Source: Thermaerobacter marianensis
GTDB taxonomy: Bacteria > Bacillota > Sulfobacillia > DVGY01
Direction: 5' to 3'
Assembly: GCA_020724425.1 (NCBI GenBank)
Contig: DYGY01000005.1
Location: 1-64,000 of the forward strand
DNA: 64,000 nucleotides
Part shown: piece after piece, positions 48,650 through 59,689 of the stretch
Layout: every line of letters begins with the position of its first letter
Position numbering within the stretch: the first letter of the stretch is position 1
Made by a program: the position numbers and the translations under genes
Notes under the pieces: generated by a model
The model's database searches: none
What the model was told of the DNA's origin: nothing
Seen by the model: the letters and a program-made list of their open reading frames with translations, nothing else

Positions 48650-50914
48650 GTGGAATTAAGCAAGAATGCGAGAATTGTTCTAGAGAAGAGATACTTAAAA
48701 AAGGTGGATGGCCAAGTAGTGGAATCTCCCGAAGATATGTTAAGGAGAGTAGCTGATAATATTGCCGGGGTAGAGGTGACTACATACAAGAGGTCTGAGG
48801 AGGAAGCTAAAAAGGTTAGTGAGCAGTTTTTTTCTTTGATGGATAGTGGAGAGTTTATGCCTAATAGCCCTACTCTGATGAATGCTGGTAGAGAGTTACA
48901 ACAGCTATCAGCTTGTTTTGTTCTCCCTATTGAAGACTCTATGATTAGTATTTTTGATACATTAAAACATGCGGCTTTGATTCATCAATCAGGTGGAGGA
49001 ACTGGGTTTGCTTTTTCAAGATTAAGACCCAAGAATGATATTGTTCGTTCTACCGGGGGAGTAGCTAGTGGGCCTATTTCCTTTATGAAAGTTTATGATT
49101 CAGCTACCAATGCTGTCAAACAGGGTGGTGCCAGAAGGGGAGCTAATATGGGTATCCTCAGGATAGATCACCCAGATGTCATCGACTTTATTGTTGCCAA
49201 AGAGAACAATGAGGAAATTACAAACTTCAATATCTCTGTTGGTATTACCAGAGAATTCATGGAAGCTTTAGAATCAGGTGGTATGTATAATCTATATAAT
49301 CCAAGAAGTAGAGAGAAGGTTGGGGAATTAGATGCCCAGGAGGTCTTTGATCTTGTTGTGCAGATGGCCTGGAAGAATGGGGAACCCGGAGTTATTTTTC
49401 TTGATAAGATTAATGATCATAATCCAACACCGCATATTGGTGAGATTGAGAGTACTAATCCCTGTGGGGAACAACCCTTGTTACCCTATGAGAGTTGTAA
49501 TTTAGGTTCTATTAACCTTGCTTTGATGGTTAAGGAAAAGGGTAAGAGGGTTGTTGTTGATTATGAGCGGATGGCTAAAGCGATTCATACAGCTGTCCAT
49601 TTCCTAGACAATGTTATTGATGCTAACAAGTGGCCATTAGAGGAGATTGGTGAGTTAACTCGGGCAAACAGAAAGATAGGTCTTGGTGTCATGGGTTGGG
49701 CTGAGATGCTATTTAAGCTGGGTATACCCTATGATTCAGAAGAGGCTTTAGAACTAGCTGAAGATGTTATGGCTTTCATTGAAAAAGAAGGCAGAGCTAA
49801 GTCCATTGAATTAGCAAAGGATAGAGGTACATTCCCAAACTGGAAGGGTAGTCTTTATGATGGGAATATTAAGTTAAGAAATGCTACCATAACCACTATT
49901 GCCCCTACTGGCACCATTAGCATCATTGCTAATACCTCTAGTGGTATTGAACCCTTGTTTGGCTTAGCTTTTACTAGGAATGTACTTGATGGTGAGGCTT
50001 TAGTAGAGGTGAATCCTGTTTTTGAAGAGGTTGCTAGGAAAGAGGGCTTCTATTCATCTGAGTTAATGCAGAGGATAGCTGAGGTTGGTAGCTTAGCGGA
50101 TATTGAAGAGATTCCTGAGCATATAAAAAGAGTCTTTGTTACTGCTCATGATATAAGTCCGGAATATCATATTCGTATGCAGGCAGCTTTCCAGAAACAT
50201 GTGGATAATGCGGTATCCAAGACGGTTAATCTTCCACATGATGCTTCAAAAGAGGATGTAAGGGACATCTATTTAATGGCTTATGATTTAGATTGCAAGG
50301 GTGTTACAGTATATCGTGATGGTTCAAGAGATGCCCAGGTTCTTTCTGTAGGGAAAAAAGAAACAAAGACTGAGGTTCATAGTGTAAATGGCAACTGGGG
50401 AGGTATTAAACCTATTCCAAGACCAAGACGTCTGCAGGGTTTGACTGACCGTCGGGAGACTCCTGTGGGGAATCTATATCTAACCATTAACAGTATGGAT
50501 GGGCATCCCTTTGAGCTTTTTGCCCAGATAGGTAAGGCAGGTAGTGATGTTTCAGCTTTCACTGAAGCGTTGGCTAGAATGGCTTCTCTGGCCTTCCGTT
50601 CAGGAATTGATCCCTATGAAGTGGTGGATCAGTTGGCAGGTATTGGTGGCTCACGTAGTGTTGGCTTTGGACCTAACCGGGTTAGATCAGTGCCTGATGC
50701 TATAGGGCAGTTTCTTAAGGAGTTTTTGGAGAACAATGAGGCAGCAGGTATATATCACCAACTTGATGTGTCAGAGTTGCTGGTCACTGAGGAAAGAGAG
50801 GAAAGTTCTCAGGAGAAGTCCTTATATGATATCTGTCCCTCCTGTGGAATGCAGTCTCTGGTACATGTTGAAGGTTGTGTAAAGTGTGTTGCTTGTGGAT
50901 ATAGCGAGTGTTAA
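48650..50914 (+). CDS. nrdJ: Adenosylcobalamin-dependent (class II) ribonucleoside-diphosphate reductase
   Basis: [77 protein letters not shown]-terminal TSCPD-like region and CxxC pairs. Confidence 0.95.
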   Translation: MELSKNARIVLEKRYLKKVDGQVVESPEDMLRRVADNIAGVEVTTYKRSEEEAKKVSEQFFSLMDSGEFMPNSPTLMNAGRELQQLSACFVLPIEDSMISIFDTLKHAALIHQSGGGTGFAFSRLRPKNDIVRSTGGVASGPISFMKVYDSATNAVKQGGARRGANMGILRIDHPDVIDFIVAKENNEEITNFNISVGITREFMEALESGGMYNLYNPRSREKVGELDAQEVFDLVVQMAWKNGEPGVIFLDKINDHNPTPHIGEIESTNPCGEQPLLPYESCNLGSINLALMVKEKGKRVVVDYERMAKAIHTAVHFLDNVIDANKWPLEEIGELTRANRKIGLGVMGWAEMLFKLGIPYDSEEALELAEDVMAFIEKEGRAKSIELAKDRGTFPNWKGSLYDGNIKLRNATITTIAPTGTISIIANTSSGIEPLFGLAFTRNVLDGEALVEVNPVFEEVARKEGFYSSELMQRIAEVGSLADIEEIPEHIKRVFVTAHDISPEYHIRMQAAFQKHVDNAVSKTVNLPHDASKEDVRDIYLMAYDLDCKGVTVYRDGSRDAQVLSVGKKETKTEVHSVNGNWGGIKPIPRPRRLQGLTDRRETPVGNLYLTINSMDGHPFELFAQIGKAGSDVSAFTEALARMASLAFRSGIDPYEVVDQLAGIGGSRSVGFGPNRVRSVPDAIGQFLKEFLENNEAAGIYHQLDVSELLVTEEREESSQEKSLYDICPSCGMQSLVHVEGCVKCVACGYSEC

Positions 50915-50921
50915 AATTTGG

Positions 50922-50948
50922 GAGAGCGCTTAGGGCACTCTCTTTCTT
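50922..50948 (+). terminator. Hairpin terminator after nrdJ
   Basis: GGGAGAGCGC-TTAG-GGCACTCTCTTTCTTT, imperfect stem then T-rich. Confidence 0.5.
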
Positions 50949-51009
50949 TACAGAAATATTTCGTTTGCAGTACAGTTAGTGTATAAGAATATGTTAGGGG
51001 GTTTTGTAT

Positions 51010-52512
51010 ATGGCTAGTGAAGCTGAATTGAAGCAATACCTTGAGGTCTGGGAGAAAGAACTACAGGAAGTTATGGAGAAAATGGGTGAGCTGTCTTTTA
51101 AGAAATATAAGGAGAAAAAGCTTGACCCGGAGTTAGTGCAGCTTGAGAAAAGAAGAATGGAGCTTCTTTTGAATACTGAGTTAGAGGGAATGGTTAAGTA
51201 CTGGTTACCACTGGTTTCTGATAAGGCATTACAAAGGAAACTAGAGGTTCTTTCTGATACAATCCTTGCTAGCAAGGTAATGAGTCATGGTGAGGTAAGT
51301 ACTCTTGTTAGAGAGTTAGACAGTATGATTGTGGGTTATGATTATGTTGTTAAGGGTCAACTGGTTGATCTAGGTACTGTAAGGAATATACTAAAAAATG
51401 AACCTGACAGGGAAGTGCGAAAAGAGGCTTGGTTAACTTCAAAAAACCTTTCTTTGCAGATGGAAGAAAAGCTATTAGAGCTTGTTCATTTACGTAACTC
51501 ACTTGCTAGAGATCAGGGGTATGCTAATTATGCTGATATGTCCTTAGCTTTACAGGGTTTGCAGACAGAACAGGTCAAGGAATGGCTATTAGATCTCACT
51601 TTAAAAACCAATGATCTTTACCAGGATCTTCTAACAAGTGGTGCTAAAGAACAGGGTTTAGATAGTGTACAACCCTGGGATGTCCAGTATCTTCTTGATT
51701 CTAGTGGTCGGAGTGATTCAGTATTCTCTAGGGACAAGCTGCTTTTGGCTTTGGACCAATGGTGTAAGCAGCATGGGGTGGACTTAAGGGAACTGGGGAT
51801 TTCTGTTCACTTTATGGACATTCCCTATAATGGGCTCTGTATGTCAATTAAACGGGATGATATTCGTATCTTAGGTAATCCCACCAATGGTTATGGGTAT
51901 TACAAGACCATATTTCATGAATTAGGTCATTCATTGCATTCTGCTTATAATGAGCAGGATTCTCCTGTTTTACGCAGGGAAGCGGGAGTTTTCTCTGAAG
52001 GCATGGCTGAGCTGTTCGGTTATATAATGCATGAGGGTAAGTGGTTAGAGGAACTAGGGCTTAACAGTGAGGGATATGAGGCTTTACAGAAGAGCCTTCT
52101 AGGTAGCTGGTTCCACTATTTGCGGCAGAGAACTGCTTATGCACTGTTTGAGTATTCTCTGTATGCTAATCCGGCACAGGATCTGAATCAACTGATGGCT
52201 AAGAGTGAACAGGACATACTAGGTGTAGCTTATGATGAAACAGCTCGTTGGGCTGCTAATGCCTGGTATGTAAGTTTTCCGGTATACTGGCAGAATTATG
52301 TCATTGCTGACTTTATTGCCAGTCAGGTTCATGGATACTTAAAGAATGAATTTGGGGGATTTACAGGTTATCCTGAGGTCTTAAGTTACCTCAGGGAGAA
52401 ACTATTAAGGCCAGGGGCATCCATAGATTGGCAGGTAAAGATTAAAGATGCTACAGGCAGGCCTCTAAGTGCTGATGACTTGATTTCTGACATTCTTAAC
52501 CTAAAGGGATAA
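51010..52512 (+). CDS. M3 family metallopeptidase (oligoendopeptidase-like)
   Basis: TIFHELGHSLHSAY zinc motif with downstream GMAELFGYIMHE; start at 51010 preferred. Confidence 0.9.
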   Translation: MASEAELKQYLEVWEKELQEVMEKMGELSFKKYKEKKLDPELVQLEKRRMELLLNTELEGMVKYWLPLVSDKALQRKLEVLSDTILASKVMSHGEVSTLVRELDSMIVGYDYVVKGQLVDLGTVRNILKNEPDREVRKEAWLTSKNLSLQMEEKLLELVHLRNSLARDQGYANYADMSLALQGLQTEQVKEWLLDLTLKTNDLYQDLLTSGAKEQGLDSVQPWDVQYLLDSSGRSDSVFSRDKLLLALDQWCKQHGVDLRELGISVHFMDIPYNGLCMSIKRDDIRILGNPTNGYGYYKTIFHELGHSLHSAYNEQDSPVLRREAGVFSEGMAELFGYIMHEGKWLEELGLNSEGYEALQKSLLGSWFHYLRQRTAYALFEYSLYANPAQDLNQLMAKSEQDILGVAYDETARWAANAWYVSFPVYWQNYVIADFIASQVHGYLKNEFGGFTGYPEVLSYLREKLLRPGASIDWQVKIKDATGRPLSADDLISDILNLKG

Positions 52513-52570
52513 CTGGTTTGCTGTCAAAAATATCGTTTTAAGAGATATCAAGGAGAAGAGGAGGAATAGT

Positions 52571-53911
52571 ATGGGAACACTTAAGCAGAAGTGGCTAATC
52601 CTTATTGTTGTGTTTTTCACTCTTCCTCTTTTGCTCGCTTTTGTAAATTACAATACCTATATACAGGTACAGAGACTGTTCCGAGCCCAGTTAAGCATTA
52701 GCAGCTTTGAAACTGTAATGACAAGGTTAGAGGATAGGGTTGAGCATCTCCTTATTAATCCTTCTGATAGTCGGATACAGTCCCAACTAGTTAGGGATAT
52801 GGAGCAGTTTGATTTGATTCTTACAAGTCTTAAAGAAGGTAGTCCGGAGTTAGGGATTGAACCGGTGAGAACTGCTTCTTATGTGGATTTAGAGAGGTCT
52901 TGGGCTAATCTTAGGGATGAACTAGAAGCAGTGTTGGGTAACCCTGACATCTTAGAACAGAATCAACTAATGGTTTTGGTTGATATGTTAAGTATAGAGC
53001 TGAAGGCCTTTATCTATGAAGTTACCAGAGAGAACTTTGCAGGTGTAAAAAGACATTTGACTGTGAGTCTATTTGTTGCTCTAGGACTCTTTGTTGTTGG
53101 TGTTATCCTGTTTATACTTATTAGAAGAGAGATAGTTCAGGTCTCTAGGGGTTTGTCTAAACATAGTGAGAAGCTGGATGTGGGGATACCGGAGGTTAAT
53201 GCTTTTTTATCTGATTATGCTGACTTAATGCAGAAGATACAAAAACTAAAGGGTGTTACCGGAAAAGAGATAATTTGTCATACTAATCAGGGTATGGAGA
53301 TAGCCATGGCTATAAACTATGTTCAGCAGGCTAAAGAGGCTTTAAGAGAGGGCTCTTTAGAGCTATCTCTAAAGAGGGATATACAACTGGCTTTGAGCAG
53401 GTTAGAGGATATCAGTCGCGAGGTCAATCTTGTTGATTTAAGGAACAGGTTAAAAGAGTCAGTAGACTTGGAATCTTTGGAATATGTGGAGCAAAGACTG
53501 ATATTGTTGCTGGTAGCATCCATTTCAACTGCCTCTGCATTTAGATTGACCTGCAAGACATTGTATGAACTACCAGATTTTGAAATGCTTAGTTTTGCTA
53601 AGGCTGAGCATAGATTACTGGAGTTAAGGGCCTTTGTTCTTGCTCTTGGGTATGAGGAAATTCTTGTTCATCTACCAAAAAAAGAAGAGAATAAGTGTTG
53701 TATTGAGCAACTATTGGCAAGTGAGCAAGTGAAGAGTTTGGGTGATCATCCAAGACTTGAATCTCTGAAACATCATCATGAGGTCTTGCACAATCTGATG
53801 GCTAGTGTTGATATTGGTAATGAGGAGAAAATTCAGCGAATAAGGGATATGAATGCGTTTCTAAGAGAGGAATTGGAGTGGTTAGAAGAGAGATTGAGGA
53901 GCCATGGGTAA
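52571..53911 (+). CDS. Hypothetical membrane protein with coiled-coil regions
   Basis: TM helices near N-terminus (WLILIVVFFTLPLLLAFV) and at LFVALGLFVVGVILFILI; no recognisable kinase or MCP domain. Confidence 0.6.
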   Translation: MGTLKQKWLILIVVFFTLPLLLAFVNYNTYIQVQRLFRAQLSISSFETVMTRLEDRVEHLLINPSDSRIQSQLVRDMEQFDLILTSLKEGSPELGIEPVRTASYVDLERSWANLRDELEAVLGNPDILEQNQLMVLVDMLSIELKAFIYEVTRENFAGVKRHLTVSLFVALGLFVVGVILFILIRREIVQVSRGLSKHSEKLDVGIPEVNAFLSDYADLMQKIQKLKGVTGKEIICHTNQGMEIAMAINYVQQAKEALREGSLELSLKRDIQLALSRLEDISREVNLVDLRNRLKESVDLESLEYVEQRLILLLVASISTASAFRLTCKTLYELPDFEMLSFAKAEHRLLELRAFVLALGYEEILVHLPKKEENKCCIEQLLASEQVKSLGDHPRLESLKHHHEVLHNLMASVDIGNEEKIQRIRDMNAFLREELEWLEERLRSHG

Positions 53912-53920
53912 TGGCTCCTC
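53896..53920. terminator. Terminator hairpin with stop codon in the loop
   Basis: GAGGAGCCAT-GGGTA-ATGGCTCCTC; the TAA of the upstream gene (53909-53911) starts in the loop. Confidence 0.7.
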
Positions 53921-53925
53921 AGCAC

Positions 53926-55095
53926 TTAGATAATGGCATCTTCTGTATGTGGTTCATTTCTTAAGAAGCGCTCATACGTTAGGGGAGTGGCATCAATGGT
54001 CTGGTATTTCCCTGTAGTTATTAGCTCGGCGAGGGCTAGAGAAGCACCTGGGCCCTGCATCATTCCGTGTCCAGAAAAACCGTTGATGAGGTAGAATCCC
54101 TTAAGATGGGGGTGTTCACCGATAATAGCGTTATGGTCAAAGGTGTTTTCTTCGTAAAGTCCTGCCCAACCACTTTCTAGTTTGATTTGTTCCATTAGTG
54201 GCATTCTGGTGGCTAAGTCTGGCCAGACCTCTTGTAAAAACCAGTCCTTATCAAGCTTGAAGTTGTAACCAAATGGTTCATTAGGGTTGGATTTTCCGGT
54301 CATAATCCGACCGCCTGTTTCGTGACGGAAGTATGTGCCACTAGCATCAATGGTCATGGGTAGTTGATAGGGTAGTTGATGGCTAATTTGACAGACAAAG
54401 ATGTTGCGACGTAGGGGTTTGACCGGGAGATTAACTCCTGCCAGTGTGGCTAGGTCTCCTGCCCAGGGTCCTGCTGCATTAACAACTGTGTTTGTCTGAT
54501 AGGATTTGCCTTCTTTAGTGTGAACACCTGTTATCTTGCCATTATGAGTGTTAATTCCTGTTACTTCATCTGTAAGATATTCTACCCCTAGTTCTTTGGC
54601 TTTCAGTTCAAACCCCTGCATTACAGCATAGGGATCAAGGTAGCCATCTCTAGGAGTGTAGGTACCAGCGATAATACCTTCGGTATCAATGTCAGGGATG
54701 AGTTTCTTTATGTCTTCTGGAGTAAGAATCTCTACCTCTACTCCATGTTTTTTCTGGAGTTTGGCCCGCCGTTCAAGAATTGGCCAGCTTTTTGTATCTC
54801 CTAGGAAGAGATAGCCTCTTTGGTGGAATTCAATGTCAATTTTATGGTCTTTTATATTAAGAAGTTTTGAGAAGTTCTCATAGAATTCAATACTGTACTT
54901 GGAAAGCTGAATGTTTACAGATGACCCAAATTGTTGTCTAATTCCTCCGGCACTGAGTCCGGTTGAGCCAAGTCTGTGTAAGGGGTCTTTTTCAATGACA
55001 CTGATACTCCCTTCAAACCCCAGGTGTCTTAAGTGATAGGCTGTGGCTGAACCCATTACTCCACCACCGATGATAATAATTTCACGCTTTTCCAT
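53926..55095 (-). CDS. FAD-dependent oxidoreductase (DAO / sarcosine oxidase-like)
   Basis: EIIIIGGGVMGSATAYHLRHLG; VVNAAGPWAGDLA; GFSGHGMMQGPGASLALAELI. Confidence 0.92.
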   Translation of the reverse strand: MEKREIIIIGGGVMGSATAYHLRHLGFEGSISVIEKDPLHRLGSTGLSAGGIRQQFGSSVNIQLSKYSIEFYENFSKLLNIKDHKIDIEFHQRGYLFLGDTKSWPILERRAKLQKKHGVEVEILTPEDIKKLIPDIDTEGIIAGTYTPRDGYLDPYAVMQGFELKAKELGVEYLTDEVTGINTHNGKITGVHTKEGKSYQTNTVVNAAGPWAGDLATLAGVNLPVKPLRRNIFVCQISHQLPYQLPMTIDASGTYFRHETGGRIMTGKSNPNEPFGYNFKLDKDWFLQEVWPDLATRMPLMEQIKLESGWAGLYEENTFDHNAIIGEHPHLKGFYLINGFSGHGMMQGPGASLALAELITTGKYQTIDATPLTYERFLRNEPHTEDAII

Positions 55096-55984
55096 TGCTC
55101 TTCCCCCTTGATGATTTGTGTGGACGCCATAAAGCGATGAATAGGCCGGTTAGTATTAGTGTGCCACCGATAGTTTGTGTACTGTTAGGAAATTCTCTTA
55201 AAAAAATGGCTGCTAGAATTGATGATCCTACTGGTTCTCCAAGGATACTTAGAGAGACATATGTTGTTGGTAGATATGCTAAGGCCCAGTTAAATACTGT
55301 ATGACCAAATATGGTTGGTAACAGGGCCAAAGCTGCAAATCTAAGGTATTCCTCTACAGGGTATGGATAAAGAGGGGTGCCCTGAGTGAGGATTACGATT
55401 AAGATGATAAAGCTAGCAAAGCCGTATACTACAGATGTATAGGGGAGAACAGGGAGATTCTGGCGAACCTGTCTGCCGATAATTAGGTAACCGGCCATAA
55501 AGAATGCTCCTAAAAGAGCTAGTAGGTCACCAAAGAAGGCCTGGCCTCCAATAGCGAAATCTCCAGCACCGATTACAATACTACCGGATAAAGCGATTAA
55601 TACACCAAGAGCTGTTCTCTTGTGGATCTTTTCTTTGAAAACTAATGCATCAAAGGTCAATACTATGGCTGGGTGCATGGTTACTAGGACAACTGAGCTG
55701 GCTACAGTTGTATATTGTAGGGAACTTATCCAGCTTAGGAAGTGTCCTGCCAGAAAGGCACCACTTAAGAGCATCGGGCGTAGATATTCTTTCATGTTAA
55801 GAGTTTCTTTACGGTGCCAGATATATGCTAAAGGTGCTAATACTAAAGTTGTTAGGAAGAGACGATAGAAGGCCAGGACTGTTGCTGGCGCTTCTGATGA
55901 TTTGATTATAATTGAGGCAAAGGATACTGCCATAACTGCAAAGAAAACAGCTGTTAAGGGAAAAAGGTGCTTGTCTTTGTTCAC
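55082..55984 (-). CDS. DMT/EamA family transporter
   Basis: About 10 TM helices in two EamA-like halves. The annotated ORF start (56134) lies inside the mobile element; GTG at 55984, just outside the element, gives MNKDKHLFPLTAVFFAVM. Confidence 0.88.
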   Translation of the reverse strand: MNKDKHLFPLTAVFFAVMAVSFASIIIKSSEAPATVLAFYRLFLTTLVLAPLAYIWHRKETLNMKEYLRPMLLSGAFLAGHFLSWISSLQYTTVASSVVLVTMHPAIVLTFDALVFKEKIHKRTALGVLIALSGSIVIGAGDFAIGGQAFFGDLLALLGAFFMAGYLIIGRQVRQNLPVLPYTSVVYGFASFIILIVILTQGTPLYPYPVEEYLRFAALALLPTIFGHTVFNWALAYLPTTYVSLSILGEPVGSSILAAIFLREFPNSTQTIGGTLILTGLFIALWRPHKSSRGKSNGKA

Positions 55985-55985
55985 A

Positions 55986-56339
55986 ATACTTGTGGCGTGG
56001 ATACCCGTGACTTCAGTCATGGGAGGAACGCCATCCTCCTTTTTTAGTATGATTGTTAGTTTTTTTTTGTAATAGTTAAAAGCTGTAAACTCTTCTAGAA
56101 AAGTAGCAAAAACTAGTAATTTCCTCTTTGCCAATGTTATCCAACAGTTTTTGCTGACAGCACTGTTCCTACCCCTCAGAACTGTTTAACCATCAACCGC
56201 AGAGCTTGGAGCTAGAGGAGTACCCCAAGGTGCCTATATATTTGTTGGTGACGTAGTCATTTAAGACTTAGGCTAGTCAATCAGAACTTGTGTGTAGGTT
56301 TCAACACAAGCCCTCGTCTTTAGTCGTGGGCAATTGACG
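55986..56339 (-). mobile_element. Non-coding IS200/IS605-like element (MITE/PATE-like), copy B, inverted relative to copy A
   Basis: Reverse complement matches 2849-3206 along its whole length by eye (CGTCAATTGCCCACGACTAAAG... to ...CCACGCCACAAGTAT). Confidence 0.75.
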
Positions 56340-57303
56340 GGTCTAGTTTCACTCCTGTGTTAGAGGCTAGGGCTTTGTTTGTTATTCTCCCTGCCACTGC
56401 TATATCCTGTACTGCCAGACCTACGCTTTTAAATAGAGTGATTTCTTCTTCGGATTTTCTGCCTGATTTTAAGCCACTAATTACTTCACCTATCTCGGTC
56501 AATGACTCCTTTATAAGGAGATTGTTGTTAATGGGCTTAATGATGTCTCCTGCTTCTTTTAGGACTGCATCAATTGAATCCACAAATATCTGGCTTGTGG
56601 TGACTATTGCTTCGGGTATCTCCTGCATTTCTGGGGTAAAGCCACCGATAGCGTTGATATGTGTACCTGGTAGTATGGCCTCATGGGAGAATACCGGTTT
56701 TATGGAGGTTGTAACTGTTGTGACTATCTCGGATTTATGGACACCCTCTTCTGGGGTTTTAATTACTAAGAATTGAGTTGGGTATTCAAGTGTTAGCTCT
56801 TCTGCTAGTTGTCTAGCTTTATCTTGCTCCAAATCATAGATGAAGACTGTTTGGATTTTTCTAACAGTTAGTATGGCTTTGATTTGATGAATTGCCTGAC
56901 TACCGGCACCAATTATGGTCATGTTTTTTGCTGAGGGTAGGGCGAGTATATCGGTAGCAACACCTGATGCAGCTCCTGTTCTTAGTCCAGTTAGATATGT
57001 AGCATCCATGATTGCTAGGGGTTTACCTGTGGAGGCATCTAGAATAGCTATGATTCCTAGGATTGTCGGTAGGTCTTGTTTGTGGTTATCAGGATAGACT
57101 GAGACAATCTTTAGACCGGTATAATCTTCAAGATGTGCAGGCATGAATAATGAGACCCCTTGATGTTTTTTAACGGCTATTGGTGTTCTAAGGGGTGTGA
57201 TTGATTGTTTATTGCTAAATGCTTTGTATGCTTCTCTTACAGCAGCAATTGCTTCAGAATATTCAAGTAGTTTCTTAAGGTCCTTTTCACTTAGCCAGAT
57301 CAT
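56320..57303 (-). CDS. Ornithine cyclodeaminase / mu-crystallin family protein
   Basis: TPLRTPIAVKKHQGVSLFMPAHL; LRTGAASGVATDILA; MTIIGAGSQAIHQIKAIL. Last codons (PSIAHD*) lie within or at the edge of mobile element copy B. Confidence 0.9.
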   Translation of the reverse strand: MIWLSEKDLKKLLEYSEAIAAVREAYKAFSNKQSITPLRTPIAVKKHQGVSLFMPAHLEDYTGLKIVSVYPDNHKQDLPTILGIIAILDASTGKPLAIMDATYLTGLRTGAASGVATDILALPSAKNMTIIGAGSQAIHQIKAILTVRKIQTVFIYDLEQDKARQLAEELTLEYPTQFLVIKTPEEGVHKSEIVTTVTTSIKPVFSHEAILPGTHINAIGGFTPEMQEIPEAIVTTSQIFVDSIDAVLKEAGDIIKPINNNLLIKESLTEIGEVISGLKSGRKSEEEITLFKSVGLAVQDIAVAGRITNKALASNTGVKLDPSIAHD

Positions 57304-57554
57304 CTTTTTGCTCCTTATAGTTTTTTTGTCACTATTACTTTCGTGTTGCGTAATAAAAATCCTGCTAGAGGCAACCGATTCCAGTAGTTTAGTGGGCTCT
57401 AGATGGCGAAAACATATATTTCTATTTAATAAAAAGAGGGAATTAGTGAATATTCAAAGAAATACATTGACAAATCAAAGAGGGAGTGGTGTCCAAGATA
57501 TTTTGTTTGTCGTTTGGGGAATGTGAGCTCAATTCTGAAGGGAGGACCATTTGG

Positions 57555-58697
57555 ATGAAAAAGTTTGCTCTTGTAATGCTGGTATTAGTTATGGCTTTTG
57601 CTGTTACTGCTTGTGGCAGCAAGGATGATGCTGCTGATCCCATTAAGATAGGTGTTCAAGGACCTATCTCGGGTCAGTGGGCATTAGAGGGAACGGGTTT
57701 TGTTAGAGCAGTTACCATGTTAGCTGAAGAGATTAATGCTGATGGTGGTATCAATGGAAGAGAGATACAGATCATCCAGGGTGATGATAAGGGTGATCCC
57801 AAGGAAGCTACTTTGGTTGCACAAAGATTAGTAAATCAGGGTGTAGTGGCAGTGGTTGGTGCTTATAACTCTACAGCTACAGAACCAGCTTCTGCTATTT
57901 ACAATGAAGCTGGAGTTTTGCATGTTACTCCATCTTCTACAGCTACCGGTTTGACAGAAAAGGGCTATGACCAGTTCTTTAGGACATGTTTCCTTGATGA
58001 TCGGCAGGGATTGTTTGCAGCAGAGTTCATGACAGGTACTTTAGGAGCAAAGAAGATTGCTTTGATTCATGACAACACCACTTATGCCAAGGGGTTGGCT
58101 GATTGGACTAAGATTTATCTAGAAGAGCTAGGTGCAGAGGTTGTATTTTTTGATGCGATTGTACCTGGTGAACGTGAGTTTGGACCTACGCTTACAAGGC
58201 TGAAGAATGTTAATCCAGATGCCATTTATTTCACTGGGTATTTCTCTGAAGGTGGTTTGCTATTAAAGCAGGCTAGGGATATGGGTATTACTTCTACTTT
58301 TGTGGCCGGTAATGCTAATAACAATGCTGACTTTATTGAGATTGCTGGTATACAGAATGCAAAGGGTGCCATTATCACTACTGAACCTATTCCAACAGAT
58401 ATTGATTATCCAGAAGCAAGGAAGTTTATAGATGATTACCAAGCCCGTTATGGAGAAATGCCTCCTAGCATCTGGACTTTGAGTGCTGCTGATGCATTTA
58501 GAGTTGTTGTGGAGGCTATTGAGAAGACTCAATCAACGGATAAGGATAAGCTGGCAAATTATCTGCATAATACGATGAAAGACTTTCCTGGAATTACAGG
58601 TCCGATTACCTTTGATGAAAAGGGTGATCGTTTAGGGACAGTTCATAGAGCATATATTGTGAATGAAAAAGGTGAGTTTGTGCCGTACAGTAATTGA
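57555..58697 (+). CDS. livJ: Branched-chain amino acid ABC transporter substrate-binding protein
   Basis: Lipobox VMAFAVTACGSKDD; IKIGVQGPISGQWALEGTGFVRAVTMLAEEINADGGINGREIQIIQGDDKGDPKEA; start at M24 (57555) with SD GGGAGG. Confidence 0.92.
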   Translation: MKKFALVMLVLVMAFAVTACGSKDDAADPIKIGVQGPISGQWALEGTGFVRAVTMLAEEINADGGINGREIQIIQGDDKGDPKEATLVAQRLVNQGVVAVVGAYNSTATEPASAIYNEAGVLHVTPSSTATGLTEKGYDQFFRTCFLDDRQGLFAAEFMTGTLGAKKIALIHDNTTYAKGLADWTKIYLEELGAEVVFFDAIVPGEREFGPTLTRLKNVNPDAIYFTGYFSEGGLLLKQARDMGITSTFVAGNANNNADFIEIAGIQNAKGAIITTEPIPTDIDYPEARKFIDDYQARYGEMPPSIWTLSAADAFRVVVEAIEKTQSTDKDKLANYLHNTMKDFPGITGPITFDEKGDRLGTVHRAYIVNEKGEFVPYSN

Positions 58698-58704
58698 TTT
58701 AGCT

Positions 58705-58736
58705 GGGATAGGAGAGGGTCTTCCCTTTCCTATCCC
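58705..58736 (+). other. Intercistronic hairpin between livJ and livH
   Basis: GGGATAGG...CCTATCCC; likely mRNA stabiliser or attenuator. Confidence 0.6.
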
Positions 58737-58766
58737 TTATCCCAGTAAAAGGGGAGATATTGGTTC

Positions 58767-59675
58767 ATGGAGATGTTCTTTGGGCAGATAATTAATGGGA
58801 TAACGATTGGTTCGATATATGCTCTGGTTGCCTTGGGTTACACCATGGTTTATGGTGTCTTGCGAATGATTAACTTTGCTCATGGTGAGTTATTCACTCT
58901 TGGTGCCTATATGGCCTTTACCATGATTGTTAGTATGAATTTGGCAGCATATATACCCAATGCTGTTGTTGCTTTGATTGTGATGGCAGTGATGGTTGCG
59001 GGTTTGGTGGCTATTGTGGGGGTTCTGCTTGAGAGGATTGCATATAAACCGTTAAGGCAGTCTGGACGTTTGGCTCCGGTTATCTCAGCTTTGGGTGCAT
59101 CCATATTCTTGCAGAACGCCATAATGTTGATCTGGGGAGCAAATTACAAGGTTTTTCCCGAGGGAGTAGTGCCTAGTATTACCTGGGAAATTGGGGGAGT
59201 ATCAATTACTTTGATGAGAGTTCTGATTCTATCTACTTCCTTGACCTTGATGATTGCTCTTTATGTATTGATACAAAGAACTCAGGTTGGTACAGCTATT
59301 AGAGCCTGTGCCCTTGATCATGATACTGCTAGATTAATGGGTATTGATGTAGATAAGATAATTAGACTGGTTTTTATTATTGGTCCGGCTTTAGGTGGAA
59401 TTGCTGGGATGATGGTTGGTTTATATTACAGACAGATTGGCTTTACTATGGGTTGGCATTATGGTATTAAAGCTTTTACAGCGGCTATTTTAGGAGGAAT
59501 TGGTAATATACCTGGAGCTATGGTAGGTGGCTTGATACTGGGTGTGGCAGAATCTTTAGGAGCAGGCTATATTTCTAATGCCTGGAAGGATGCCATAGCT
59601 TTTCTAATATTGATACTTATTTTGATTCTCAGACCCACTGGTCTTTTGGGTGAACGTGTTGCTGAGAAGGTATAA
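58767..59675 (+). CDS. livH: Branched-chain amino acid ABC transporter permease
   Basis: IINGITIGSIYALVALGYTMVYGVLRMINFAHGELFTLGAY. Confidence 0.95.
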   Translation: MEMFFGQIINGITIGSIYALVALGYTMVYGVLRMINFAHGELFTLGAYMAFTMIVSMNLAAYIPNAVVALIVMAVMVAGLVAIVGVLLERIAYKPLRQSGRLAPVISALGASIFLQNAIMLIWGANYKVFPEGVVPSITWEIGGVSITLMRVLILSTSLTLMIALYVLIQRTQVGTAIRACALDHDTARLMGIDVDKIIRLVFIIGPALGGIAGMMVGLYYRQIGFTMGWHYGIKAFTAAILGGIGNIPGAMVGGLILGVAESLGAGYISNAWKDAIAFLILILILILRPTGLLGERVAEKV

Positions 59676-59689
59676 AGGAGGGGCTCCAG

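Noticed and set aside
55985-56134. N-terminal 50 aa of the EamA transporter ORF as supplied (MAKRKLLVFATFLEEF...)
   Set aside because: This segment is translated from the mobile element; the GTG at 55984 gives a normal EamA N-terminus.
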